Shown: one piece after another, positions 1-7,432 of the stretch
How positions within the stretch are numbered: position 1 is the stretch's first letter
Layout: each line of letters starts with the position of its first letter
Source: DASYQD01 sp036005845
GTDB lineage: Bacteria; Acidobacteriota; Thermoanaerobaculia; Multivoradales; JAIOJS01
DNA length: 40,970 bases
Direction of reading: 5' to 3'
Assembly: GCA_036005845.1 (NCBI GenBank)
Contig: DASYQD010000093.1
Coordinates: 1 to 40,970 of the forward strand
Notes under the pieces: generated by a model
What the model was told of the DNA's origin: nothing
What the model saw: only the letters and a program-made list of their open reading frames with translations
Database searches by the model: none
Program-made: the position numbers and the translations under genes

Positions 1-125
1 GGTGCGCGGCCCAGGAAGTTTCGAGCAATGCAGGTGCCACCGCGCCGAACCACGAATCAGCGCACTAAGCGTTTTGATTGCAGCAGTTGCGAGATCCCGA
101 GCGCTCCCGCAACCGGCCGCATTGT

Positions 126-137
126 CCTCGGACGAGG
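126..137. terminator. Weak hairpin after the M56 gene
   Basis: Five-base inverted repeat CCTCG-GA-CGAGG, about 10 nt beyond the stop codon of the minus-strand M56 gene. There is no T-tract, so a terminator role is a guess. Nothing else is recognisable in bases 1-147. Confidence 0.25.
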
Positions 138-147
138 CCGCTGAGGG

Positions 148-2193
148 TTACGGCACGCGCGTGGCGATGCCGCTACGGATCGCCTCGTCGAGCAGCTTCA
201 TCACGGCCTGCTCGGCCTCCTCGGAGGCCTGCTGCATGCGGCCGCCGAGCTCGTTCTGCAGCCCGCCGAGCTCGTTCTGCTTGCCGCCCAGCTCGTTCTG
301 GCGGTCGCCCCATTCGCTCTGCCGGCGGCTCAGCTCGTTCTGCTGCTCGCTGAGCTGGTTCGCCTGGCGCTCGAGGTCGCGCTCGGACCGCTCGATCTCG
401 CGCTGCTGGTTTTCGAGCGCCGTGCGCTCGCCGTCGTCGGCCGCGTAGCGGCGAGCCGAGAGCGCCGCCTGCTGCGCGCTGAGCTTCGCCATCTGCACGC
501 TGAGGTTCGCCTGCTGGCTGCCCAACGCCGCCTGTTGCGCGCCCAGCTCGGCCTGGTGGGCACCCATCTCCGCCTGCTTCGCTCCCAGCTCGGCCTGCTT
601 GCCGCCGAGCTCCGCCTGCTTGGCGCCCAGCTCGCGCACCGGGGCGTAGAGCTCGTCGACGCGCTCGAGGAAGGCAGGATCGCGCACCACCCACTCCTGC
701 TCGCCGCGGCGCGTCCAGAAGAGCGGCTCGGCGCCGTGCTGGTAGCGGCGGGCGACGGCGATGTCGTCGCTGCTGCCGCTCATCGTCGAGCTCTTGTCGT
801 TTTGGAAGTAGATCCAGGCGTCGTGCTCGTTTCGCTCGTAATGGTTGATGACGTGCTCTTCGCGCGTGCCGGCCATTGCCAGCCTGGCGAGCGGCGCGAC
901 GGCGACGACCGGATCGGCGGCAGCGGATTCGGCTGCGACAGTCGCGGGATCGCCGTTGAATACGGATTCCGCGGCGGTGGTGGGCTCACCATCGGGGCGC
1001 GGTTCCGCAGTTCGCGCAGGCTCGGTGGCGGGCACCGGCTCGGCCGCACGCGCCGGTGCCGCGGGCGCGGCGGTGCGCGCGGCGCTCGCCTCTTCGCGGG
1101 CGATGACGCGCAGCGGCACCAGCGCGCAGACGCCGAGCAGGAGGAGCGGCGCGACGAAGGCGGGACGGAGAGTACACGCGGGCTGGAGCAGCATCTGGAG
1201 TCTCCTCTGCAGGGTGGGATGGGTGACCGCGGCGGCCGCGGCGCGCAGCGGCGCTCCGCAGCCGAGCGCCAACTCGAGCAGCAAGTGGCCGTAGGCGCGC
1301 GGCGACGGCGCGAGCCGCGCCACCACCGCCGCGTCGCAGGCCTCCTCGCGGGCCAGGGCGTGCTCGCGCTCGACCAGGCGCGCCAACGGATGGAAGAAGA
1401 AGCAGCGGGCGGCGAGCGCCGGCACCAGGCCGAGCGGCAGGTCGGCGCGACGCACGTGCAGCAGCTCGTGGCCGAGCGCCATCGCCAGCTCGTCGGCGTC
1501 GAGCCGCTCGTACTTGCCCACCGGCAGCAGCACGACGGGCCGGCGCACGCCGACGACTTGCGGCGTGGCGGCGCTACGCGAGATGCGCAGCTCGGCGTTG
1601 GGCACGTCGAGTCGGCGCCGCAGTTCGTCGAAGGTAGCGACGAGCGACGGATCAGCGACAGGCTCGGCGGCGCGGACGACGCGACGCGCGCGCAGGAGGT
1701 GTGCGCCGGCGCGCGCAAGCTCGATGGCCACGCCGACGAGCCACAATGCGGCGAGCGGCACCTGCCATGGCAGCGAGCGCAGCGGTGCCGCCCCCGTCCA
1801 CGCCGCAGGGGACGTATCGAGCGGCATGCGGGATCCGTCGTCTCGGGCAGCCGTTTTCGGCGTTGTCGCGATCGCAGCGCCCGCTCCAGCGGAATGCGCG
1901 CCTCGCTGCGCTCCGCCGCGCGAATCGACGCTTGCCCTGGCGACCGCGTCGAGCGACGGTCTCACCGTGGCCGCGTCGCGCGCCGGCAGCAACGGCACCG
2001 CCACGGCCGGCAGAGGCAGCAACCCGAGCAGCATCTTCAGCGCCACCCCCCACCACAGCCAGCAGCGCACCGCCGGCGGTATAGCGGGCACCAACCGGCA
2101 GAGTCCCCAGACCGCGAGGGCCAGCAACCCGCCCACGACCGTCGTCTCCACCACCCGCGAGGCGAGCACGCTCAGGACGTCGACGGCGTTCAC
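148..2193 (-). CDS. M56 family (BlaR1-like) membrane metallopeptidase with a heptad-repeat C-terminal domain
   Basis: Membrane zinc protease of the BlaR1/MecR1 class, 681 aa, expected to relay an envelope signal by cleaving its BlaI-type partner. Hydrophobic segments are seen near residues 15-35, 44-70, 143-160 and 346-364. The zinc motif HELLH is at 242-246, with the downstream EEACDAAVV stretch at 283-291 typical of M56. The C-terminal half has no penicillin-binding sensor domain. It has a Pro/Ala/Glu-rich linker (about 370-430) and two long coiled-coil blocks (about 519-580 and 594-656) built of seven-residue units of the type ELGAKQA. The start is GTG at 2193, overlapping the TGA of the upstream repressor gene (GTGA), so the two are probably translationally coupled. 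Family assignment is firm; the signal sensed is unknown. Confidence 0.9.
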   Translation of the reverse strand: MNAVDVLSVLASRVVETTVVGGLLALAVWGLCRLVPAIPPAVRCWLWWGVALKMLLGLLPLPAVAVPLLPARDAATVRPSLDAVARASVDSRGGAQRGAHSAGAGAAIATTPKTAARDDGSRMPLDTSPAAWTGAAPLRSLPWQVPLAALWLVGVAIELARAGAHLLRARRVVRAAEPVADPSLVATFDELRRRLDVPNAELRISRSAATPQVVGVRRPVVLLPVGKYERLDADELAMALGHELLHVRRADLPLGLVPALAARCFFFHPLARLVEREHALAREEACDAAVVARLAPSPRAYGHLLLELALGCGAPLRAAAAAVTHPTLQRRLQMLLQPACTLRPAFVAPLLLLGVCALVPLRVIAREEASAARTAAPAAPARAAEPVPATEPARTAEPRPDGEPTTAAESVFNGDPATVAAESAAADPVVAVAPLARLAMAGTREEHVINHYERNEHDAWIYFQNDKSSTMSGSSDDIAVARRYQHGAEPLFWTRRGEQEWVVRDPAFLERVDELYAPVRELGAKQAELGGKQAELGAKQAEMGAHQAELGAQQAALGSQQANLSVQMAKLSAQQAALSARRYAADDGERTALENQQREIERSERDLERQANQLSEQQNELSRRQSEWGDRQNELGGKQNELGGLQNELGGRMQQASEEAEQAVMKLLDEAIRSGIATRVP

Positions 2194-2585
2194 GGCTCTC
2201 CCCTCCTCTCCTCGAGGCGGCCGACGAGCTGCTCCAGCGCGGCGCGCTCGGCGGGGCTCGCGGCGCCTTCCTCCACGAGGTAGGCGACGAACGGCGACAG
2301 CGAGCCGCCCAGCGTGCCCTCGACGAACGAATGGACGAGCCCGCGCAGCAGCTCGCCCGAGGGCTGCGCCGCGGCGTAGCGGAAGACACCCTGCTGGCGG
2401 CGGCGGCGCAGGAAGCCCTTCTCGTGCAGGCGCTCGAGCATCGTCTGCACCGTGCTGCGCGCCAAGCCATCGGCCTCGCCGAAGCCGTCGGCGGCCTCGC
2501 CGACGGTGGCGCCGCCCTGCGCGGCGACCCAGCGCAGCAGCGCCAGCTCCCGCTCGCCCACTCCGCTCGTTCGCTTGCCTCGCAT
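2190..2585 (-). CDS. BlaI/MecI/CopY family transcriptional repressor
   Basis: Winged-helix repressor of 131 aa, expected to repress its own operon until cleaved by the M56 protease encoded next. The N-terminal winged helix (about residues 10-75) contains the family pattern LARSTVQTMLERLHEKGFL, followed by the dimerisation tail. ATG at 2585 is chosen because AGGAGGGG lies 5-6 nt upstream. A longer reading from 2660 would run through the promoter and both operators. The stop overlaps the protease start by four bases. Two palindromic operators in the promoter support autoregulation. Confidence 0.93.
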   Translation of the reverse strand: MRGKRTSGVGERELALLRWVAAQGGATVGEAADGFGEADGLARSTVQTMLERLHEKGFLRRRRQQGVFRYAAAQPSGELLRGLVHSFVEGTLGGSLSPFVAYLVEEGAASPAERAALEQLVGRLEERRGEP

Positions 2586-2601
2586 CAGAACCCCTCCTCG
2601 A

Positions 2602-2619
2602 TCACTACATCTGTCGTGA
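2602..2619. promoter_or_regulatory. Proximal BlaI-type operator
   Basis: TCACTACA-TC-TGTCGTGA, an 8+2+8 inverted repeat with one mismatch. It overlaps the expected transcription start of the blaI-blaR-like operon. The ACA-NN-TGT core is that of BlaI/CopY-family operators. Its centre is 27 bp from the distal copy. Confidence 0.75.
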
Positions 2620-2647
2620 TAGTAACTATGACGACAGATGTCGTCAA
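2619..2647 (-). promoter_or_regulatory. Sigma70-type promoter of the BlaI/M56 operon
   Basis: On the minus strand, TTGACG (2647-2642) and TACTAT (2624-2619) are separated by exactly 17 bp, giving a near-consensus -35/-10 pair. The start point should fall near 2612, leaving a leader of about 27 nt with a strong Shine-Dalgarno. The distal operator covers the -35 and the proximal one covers the start point. Confidence 0.75.
2629..2646. promoter_or_regulatory. Distal BlaI-type operator
   Basis: TGACGACA-GA-TGTCGTCA, a perfect 8+2+8 palindrome overlapping the -35 hexamer and spacer. With the proximal copy it forms a larger symmetrical array: 2607-2641 reads as a 35-bp palindrome with one mismatched pair. 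Confidence 0.8.
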
Positions 2648-2728
2648 GAGGGTTCGTCACTCTCCTGGTACGCCCGCGCGCCCCGCGGGTTGCATCACGA
2701 TGCGAGCTGCCGGGCTGGCGCTGCGCGA

Positions 2729-3106
2729 CTAGCAGCTGTCGCCGAGGATCTCGAGCTTGTCGGGCAGGTTCGGCACCAGGCAGAGGAACTCGAACGGCGC
2801 CTCGACGACCTCGTAAGAGTGCGGCATGCCGGCGGGAATGTAGAGCACGTCACCGCTGCTCACGTCGTGCACGCGGTCGCCGGCGGTGACGCGGGCGCGG
2901 CCGCGCAGCACGTACTGCTCGTGCTCGACGGTGTTGGTGTGCCGCGGCATGCCGCCGCCCTCGCCCATCACGAAGCGGCGCATGGCGAAGTGCGGCGCGC
3001 CGTCGTCGGGGCCGAGCAGCACCTGCACCTCGGTCGAGCGGCCGGCCGCCACGCTCTTTCCCGGCACCGCCACCGCCTGCTTCACCACCGCCGATTCGTC
3101 GCTCAC
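2729..3106 (-). CDS. Cupin domain protein
   Basis: Single-domain cupin of 125 aa with both cupin motifs. The first is around PRHTNTVEHEQYVLRG, where one of the usual metal-binding His positions is Asn. The second is YIPAGMPHSYEV. Cupins of this size are metal-dependent dioxygenases, isomerases or small-molecule sensors; the substrate cannot be inferred. GTG at 3106 is preferred because AGGAGG sits 4-5 nt upstream. The gene lies upstream of, and on the same strand as, the BlaI/M56 operon, but that operon has its own promoter, so no functional link is claimed. Confidence 0.8.
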   Translation of the reverse strand: MSDESAVVKQAVAVPGKSVAAGRSTEVQVLLGPDDGAPHFAMRRFVMGEGGGMPRHTNTVEHEQYVLRGRARVTAGDRVHDVSSGDVLYIPAGMPHSYEVVEAPFEFLCLVPNLPDKLEILGDSC

Positions 3107-3235
3107 GCCGCCTCCTCGCACCCGCGGCGCTCCGCGCCGTGCGTGCTAACGTCGCCGGCATCGTACCGCAGCCACCGCGCGCGGCTCGCCGTCCCTGCCG
3201 GCTGCCGCGCGCCTCGCCTCGATGAGCAGCAGCTC

Positions 3236-4582
3236 GTGATCATCCCCATCGGCCACGAGGACGGCACCGTCCGCGGCGTTCCCTGGGTGACGCTCGGGCT
3301 GATCATCGCCTGCTTCGTCGTGCAGCTCGGCGTGCGGGCCGCGGGCGCCGACGCCGAGCGGCAGCTCGAGGCGAGCTACACCGCCGCGGTCGAGTACGCG
3401 GCCGAGCACCCGTACCTGAAGGTCGACTCGTCGCTGGCGAGCGCCGACGAGCTGGCGCTGCTCGCGCGCACGAGAAGCAGTGGCGTCACCGGCAACCGCG
3501 AGGCCGAGCAGCTCCGCCTCGACGAGCTCACCGCCGCCTGGCGCGCCGACCTGCACCGCCATCCGCTCTGGCGCGGCGGCCTGGTGCCGGCCGAGCCGCG
3601 CCTCACCGCGCTCTTCACCCACATGTTCCTGCATGCAGGCTGGCTGCACCTGATCGCCAACATGCTGGTGCTCTACCTCGCCGGGCCGTTCTTGGAAGAC
3701 GCGTGGGGTCGCAAGCTCTACTTCGGCTTCTACCTCGCCGCGGGCCTCTTCGCCGGCGGCATGTACGCGCTGCTCGAGCGCCAGCTGCAGGTGCCGCTCG
3801 TCGGCGCCTCGGGCGCGGTCGCTGGCGTGCTCGGCGCCTTCCTGCTGCTGCGCGGCAGCAGCCGCATCCGCTTCGCGGTGATCTTCGGTTTCATCGGCAC
3901 CTTCACCGCACCGGCGTGGATCATGCTGCCGCTCTGGTTCGTCGGCGAGCTGCTCGACGCGTTGGCGGGCGACGTGGCGGCGGCAGGCGCCGGCGGCGTC
4001 GCCTACTGGGCGCACGTGTGGGGTTTCCTCTTCGGGCTCGTCTTCGCCTTCGCAGTGCAGCGGCGGCGGCCCCTCGAGCGCGCGATCGCGGCGGTGCCCA
4101 GCCGGCGCGATGCGCGCGTCGCGAAGGCGCGGAAGCTCCTCGATCGCGGCCTCTACCCGAGCGCGTGGGCGCTGCTGGCCGAAGCGGTCGGGTGCCCGAA
4201 CCCCGATGCCGACGCGCTGGCGATGTTCTGGGCGCTCGCTGCACACCTCGGCCGCGAGGACGAGGCGCTGCCCGCCGCGCGGGAGCTCTTGCGACGGCGA
4301 TTTCGCGACGGCGAGTGGGAGGAAGGCGCCGCGCTGCTCGCGCAGCTCGCGCCGCGCCTCGCCGGCGATTCCGAGCTGCCGGCCTTGCAGCTCCGCGCCG
4401 CCGAAGGGCTGCTCGCCGGCGATCCGCAGGCGGCCGCGCGGCTGCTCGACGAGGCGCGCTCGCGTCCGCTGCCGCCGGGGTTGCAAGCGAAGGCGGCGCG
4501 GCTGGCGGAGCGACTCGCGGGCGGCGTGGACGCCGCACGTTCAGTGACCGTCGCACCGCGACCACGTCCAGTCGCCAGCTGA
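3236..4582 (+). CDS. Rhomboid family intramembrane serine protease with helical-repeat C-terminal tail
   Basis: Intramembrane serine protease of 448 aa. It begins at GTG 3236 with the family-typical IIPIGHEDGTVRGVPWVTL before TM1. The HMFLHAGWLHLIANM segment (129-143), the catalytic-serine motif GASG (190-193, Ser192) and the catalytic His in AHVWGFLFGL (His260) are all present, so it should be active. An insertion of about 85 residues, probably periplasmic or extracytoplasmic, lies between TM1 and TM2. Residues from about 275 on are soluble and helical with repeated Ala/Leu/Glu pairs, like TPR units. No good Shine-Dalgarno is seen, and the start rests on the family N-terminus. A DUF4160-like reading frame continues in phase directly after the stop. 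Confidence 0.9.
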   Translation: MIIPIGHEDGTVRGVPWVTLGLIIACFVVQLGVRAAGADAERQLEASYTAAVEYAAEHPYLKVDSSLASADELALLARTRSSGVTGNREAEQLRLDELTAAWRADLHRHPLWRGGLVPAEPRLTALFTHMFLHAGWLHLIANMLVLYLAGPFLEDAWGRKLYFGFYLAAGLFAGGMYALLERQLQVPLVGASGAVAGVLGAFLLLRGSSRIRFAVIFGFIGTFTAPAWIMLPLWFVGELLDALAGDVAAAGAGGVAYWAHVWGFLFGLVFAFAVQRRRPLERAIAAVPSRRDARVAKARKLLDRGLYPSAWALLAEAVGCPNPDADALAMFWALAAHLGREDEALPAARELLRRRFRDGEWEEGAALLAQLAPRLAGDSELPALQLRAAEGLLAGDPQAAARLLDEARSRPLPPGLQAKAARLAERLAGGVDAARSVTVAPRPRPVAS

Positions 4583-4834
4583 CGCCACATCGCGCGCAAT
4601 GTCCATCGTCGGCACCCGGGAGAGCCGCATCATCGCGCTCACTTTCATGCTCGCTACCAAGACACGAATGGCGTCTACACGATCGACGAGATCGAGCTCG
4701 TAGCGGGGCAGCTTCCGCAGCCGCAGCATCGCCTGGTCCTTGCCTGGGCCGAGCTTCATCAGCACGAGCTGCGTGCAAACTGGGAGGCACTCCAGACTGG
4801 TCAACCCGCTGCTAAGATCGAGCCGTTGAGGTAG
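4583..4834 (+). pseudogene. DUF4160 gene remnant lacking its start
   Basis: The frame from 4583 to the TAG at 4832-4834 encodes most of a DUF4160 protein: PHHRAHFHARYQD, then a central EIELVAGQLPQPQ stretch, then LVLAWAELHQHELRANWEAL, ending in KIEPLR. These are the family's usual landmarks. There is no ATG, GTG or TTG in this frame before the conserved His motif. The roughly 20-residue N-terminus of the family is missing, and the frame opens directly after the rhomboid TGA. An ATG at 4599 is in another frame and gives no family match. The most economical reading is a small 5' deletion. DUF4160 genes are commonly paired with DUF2442 genes, and the DUF2442 gene follows immediately. Confidence 0.65.
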
Positions 4835-5137
4835 TTGCAAGTGATTCACGAGATTCACCGCGTCATCGGTCTTGAGCAAGTGGCCGACTTCACCCTGAAG
4901 CTCGACTTCGCCGACGGGACGAGTCAGACGATCGATTTCGCTCCCGTCCTGGCCGGCGAGATCTATGGTCCTCTTTCCGATCCAACCTTCTTTCGGCAGG
5001 TCCGACTCGACTCCGAGTTCGACACCATCGTCTGGCCGAACGGCGCGGATTTCGACCCGGCTGATTTGCACGATTGGCCTTCAGTTCGCGACGACTTCGT
5101 GAAGCTTGTTCAAAGCTGGGCCCCTGCGCCCGCCTAA
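4835..5137 (+). CDS. DUF2442 domain protein
   Basis: Small soluble protein of 100 aa matching DUF2442 throughout: a beta-hairpin start (TLKLDFADGTSQTIDF), then YGPLSDPTFFRQV and the diagnostic TIVWPNGADFDPADL. The start is TTG at 4835, directly after the TAG of the DUF4160 remnant; GTG at 4841 is an alternative. The family is often encoded with DUF4160 proteins and has been listed among candidate toxin-antitoxin-like pairs, but its biochemical role is not established. Here the partner appears broken, so the gene may be an orphan. Confidence 0.8.
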   Translation: MQVIHEIHRVIGLEQVADFTLKLDFADGTSQTIDFAPVLAGEIYGPLSDPTFFRQVRLDSEFDTIVWPNGADFDPADLHDWPSVRDDFVKLVQSWAPAPA

Positions 5138-5157
5138 CCTGGACGGCCTCAAACGGA

Positions 5158-5339
5158 GGCGTTCGCGACAGCCGGGTCCGGAGGGCGCGGCAGTGGGGCT
5201 TCCGGAGGGGCGCATTAGTAAGTGGTCGAAAACAGCGATCGAGCAAGCGCCCGGAGGCAAGCGAGCCGCTCCCACCCGCACACCTCAGAAAGGCGAGCGT
5301 GCCCCACAGCGGCGTCCTCCGGACCCGGCAGCGAACGCC
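5158..5339. repeat. Long imperfect inverted repeat in the convergent intergenic region
   Basis: Arms at 5158-5199 and 5301-5339. The core is a perfect 14-bp match, GCCGGGTCCGGAGG (5171-5184) against its complement at 5316-5329. It extends inward to 29 bp with three mismatches and outward, across a 3-nt gap, to a shared GGCGTTCGC. The 101-bp middle holds no gene. This is the main content of the gene-free stretch 5138-5398. It could be a folded RNA, a MITE-like element or an intergenic palindrome family. Confidence 0.65.
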
Positions 5340-5398
5340 GGCCGGTGGCCAGCGAACGCTCGGCGCCGCGCGAGCCGCCGCACGACGAACCGCGCCGC

Positions 5399-6616
5399 CT
5401 ACCCAGCCAGCAACACTTCGCGCGCCTCGACCGCGGCCAGCTCCCGCAACGCGGCCGCGAGGCGTTCGTACTGCGCGAGCTCGTTGTGGAGCTGTGCCGA
5501 GATTCGCAGCGCTCTGCCCGGCGGTCCGGGCCAGGACTGCACCGGCACTTCGATCCGGTACCGCGCCAGCAGTGCGTCGTGCAGCGGATCTTCCTGATCC
5601 GCCCCCGGTCGCGGGCCCGGCTGTAGCGGCAACGCTGCCATGCTGCCGATCATCGCGTCCGGACAAGGCAGCTCGACTTCCAGCGCTTCCGCGACGAGCC
5701 GCCGTCCCGCCAGCGCCAGCTCATGGTTGCGCGAGCGCACTTCGTCCCAACCACCCGGCACCATCGCACCAATGACGCGGATCGCTTCCGGCACGCACAG
5801 AAATGGCGTCGGATCGCCGGTGCCCTGCCAGTCGAACTCGTCGTGGAGGCGCGAGCGGCCGGGGCGCCGCACGTTGTGGCCGTGGCTCACCACCAGCGGG
5901 CGCAGCGCGTCCCGCTTGTCTTCGCGCGCCCAGAGGAAGGCGGCCACCTTCGGCGAGCAGATCCACTTGTGGCAGTTGCCCGTGTACCACGCCGCGCCGA
6001 GGCCGCGGACGTCGAGCGCCACCTGCCCCGGCGCGTGCGCGCCGTCGACGAGAGTGTCGATGCCGCGCGCGGCGAGCGCTGCGATGATCTCGGCGACGGG
6101 CAGCACCAGTGCCGTCGGGCTGGTGATGTGGTCGATGAGCGCCACGCGCGTGCGCTCGCTGGCGCCGCCGAGCACAGCCTCCACCACCTCGGCCGCGTCG
6201 CCCAGCGGGAACGGCACGCGCGCCACCACGACCTTCGCCCCGCTTCGCGCCGCCAGCCAATCGATGGCGTTCTTGCAGGCGTTGTACGCGTGATCGGTCG
6301 TCAGCAACTCGTCGCCGGGCCCGAGCTCGGTCTCGAGCGCGCGCAGCACCGTGCTCACGCCGGTGGTGGCGTTGGGCACCGCCACCATGCCGGCCGCGTC
6401 GGCGCCCACGAACTCTGCCAGCGCCTCGCGCGCCTCGTCGAACAGCCGCGGCAGCCGACGCGACAGGAACTCCAGCGGCTGCCGCTCCATCTCGGCGCGC
6501 AGCTCCGCCTGCCGCTCGAGCACCGCCCGCGGGCAGGCGCCGTAGCAACCGTGGTTGAGGAAGTCCACCGACGGGTCGATGGTCCACTCGCGGGCGAAGG
6601 GGCTGTCGCTGGGCAT
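5399..6616 (-). CDS. Class V aminotransferase, isopenicillin-N epimerase-like
   Basis: PLP enzyme of fold type I, 405 aa, typical length. An N-terminal FLNHGCYGACP motif opens the active site. PNATTGVSTVLRA (81-93) binds phosphate, and LVDGAHAPGQV (189-199) carries the Asp that pairs with the pyridine nitrogen. NCHKWICSPK holds the Schiff-base lysine (Lys217). The set matches the CefD-like branch of class V (epimerases, desulfurase-like and lyase-like enzymes), and the substrate is unknown. ATG at 6616 has no Shine-Dalgarno but has TAGTCT seven bases upstream, suggesting a leaderless message. It is divergent from a secreted-protein gene. Confidence 0.87.
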   Translation of the reverse strand: MPSDSPFAREWTIDPSVDFLNHGCYGACPRAVLERQAELRAEMERQPLEFLSRRLPRLFDEAREALAEFVGADAAGMVAVPNATTGVSTVLRALETELGPGDELLTTDHAYNACKNAIDWLAARSGAKVVVARVPFPLGDAAEVVEAVLGGASERTRVALIDHITSPTALVLPVAEIIAALAARGIDTLVDGAHAPGQVALDVRGLGAAWYTGNCHKWICSPKVAAFLWAREDKRDALRPLVVSHGHNVRRPGRSRLHDEFDWQGTGDPTPFLCVPEAIRVIGAMVPGGWDEVRSRNHELALAGRRLVAEALEVELPCPDAMIGSMAALPLQPGPRPGADQEDPLHDALLARYRIEVPVQSWPGPPGRALRISAQLHNELAQYERLAAALRELAAVEAREVLLAG

Positions 6617-6623
6617 GGCGCGG

Positions 6624-6629
6624 AGACTA
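6624..6629 (-). promoter_or_regulatory. Leaderless-type -10 box of the aminotransferase gene
   Basis: TAGTCT on the minus strand, seven bases before the ATG at 6616. The gene has no Shine-Dalgarno. Confidence 0.45.
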
Positions 6630-6730
6630 CCCGCCCGTCGGCCCGCGGCGAAACCCGCGGCGCTCAGCAGCGTAATGTGTGGTGACAGCGACGACTGCCC
6701 ATTCAGCGCTCCCGACCCGGAGGACCTCCG

Positions 6731-7405
6731 ATGCGCTACCCGCGCCCGACGACCTCGATCGCCGCCCTGCTGCTGCTCGCCGGCCTCGCCGCTCCCGCCC
6801 TCGCCAGCCGCGATGTGGTGGTGCGCTCCGAGTCGAAGACCTTCAACGTCGAGGACGCTCACCGGCTCAAGGTCGACGTCTCGGTCGGCGAGGTCCACGT
6901 GCAGGCGGGCGGCGACCGCATCGAGGTGCAGCTCGAGGTGACCTGCAACGCGAGCTCGACGCGCTGCCGCGAGCGCGCACAGAACCTGCAGCTCGAGCCG
7001 ACGCGCAGCGGCGACGACGTGTCGCTCAAGATGCGCGGCTACGACCGCGACGGCAAGCGCGGCATCAACCACCCGCAGGTGGATCTGCATCTCACCATTC
7101 CGGCCGCGCTCGCCGTGGTCGTCGACATGGGGGTCGGCGAGCTCGAGGTCGCCGGCATCGAGAGCGACGTCACGGTCGATCTCGGCGTCGGCGAGGCGCG
7201 CATCGACGTGCCGGAGCGCGCCGTCAAGAGCGTGTCGCTCGACGTCGGCGTCGGCGAGGCGCACCTCTCGCCGCGGCAGGAGGAGTCGCACCGCAGCGGC
7301 TTCCTCTTCCTCGGCAACGAGGTCGACTGGCGCGAGGGCACCGGGCGCTCGCGAGTGGCGGTCGACGTCGGCGTCGGCGAAGCGCACGTGCGCCTCGTGC
7401 CGTAG
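6731..7405 (+). CDS. Secreted DUF4097-like repeat protein
   Basis: Exported protein of 224 aa with an N-terminal signal peptide (hydrophobic AALLLLAGLAAPALA, likely cut after ALA near residue 25). The mature part is a run of short beta-strand repeats: VDVSVGEVHV, VDMGVGELEV, VDLGVGEARI, LDVGVGEAHL and VDVGVGEAHVRL. This is the pattern of DUF4097/DUF2154-type beta-solenoid proteins. Two Cys, near residues 76 and 82, could form a disulfide. GGAGGA precedes the ATG by about seven bases. Function unknown; a surface or envelope role is inferred. Confidence 0.75.
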   Translation: MRYPRPTTSIAALLLLAGLAAPALASRDVVVRSESKTFNVEDAHRLKVDVSVGEVHVQAGGDRIEVQLEVTCNASSTRCRERAQNLQLEPTRSGDDVSLKMRGYDRDGKRGINHPQVDLHLTIPAALAVVVDMGVGELEVAGIESDVTVDLGVGEARIDVPERAVKSVSLDVGVGEAHLSPRQEESHRSGFLFLGNEVDWREGTGRSRVAVDVGVGEAHVRLVP

Positions 7406-7432
7406 CCGCACGCGCGAGCGCGCGCGGACCCG

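Noticed and set aside
535..2283. Long open frame antisense to the M56 gene
   Set aside because: A typical GC-driven shadow frame with Arg/Gly/His-rich translation; the minus-strand frame carries clear M56 motifs.
4541..5071. 176-codon minus-strand frame over the DUF4160/DUF2442 genes
   Set aside because: It mirrors the plus-strand frame that has clear family motifs, and its own translation matches nothing recognisable.
5132..5138. GCCTAAC overlapping the DUF2442 stop, resembling half of an integron attC site
   Set aside because: No matching GTTRRRY core site or ordered inner arms within the following 60-150 bases; the nearby inverted repeat has a different layout.
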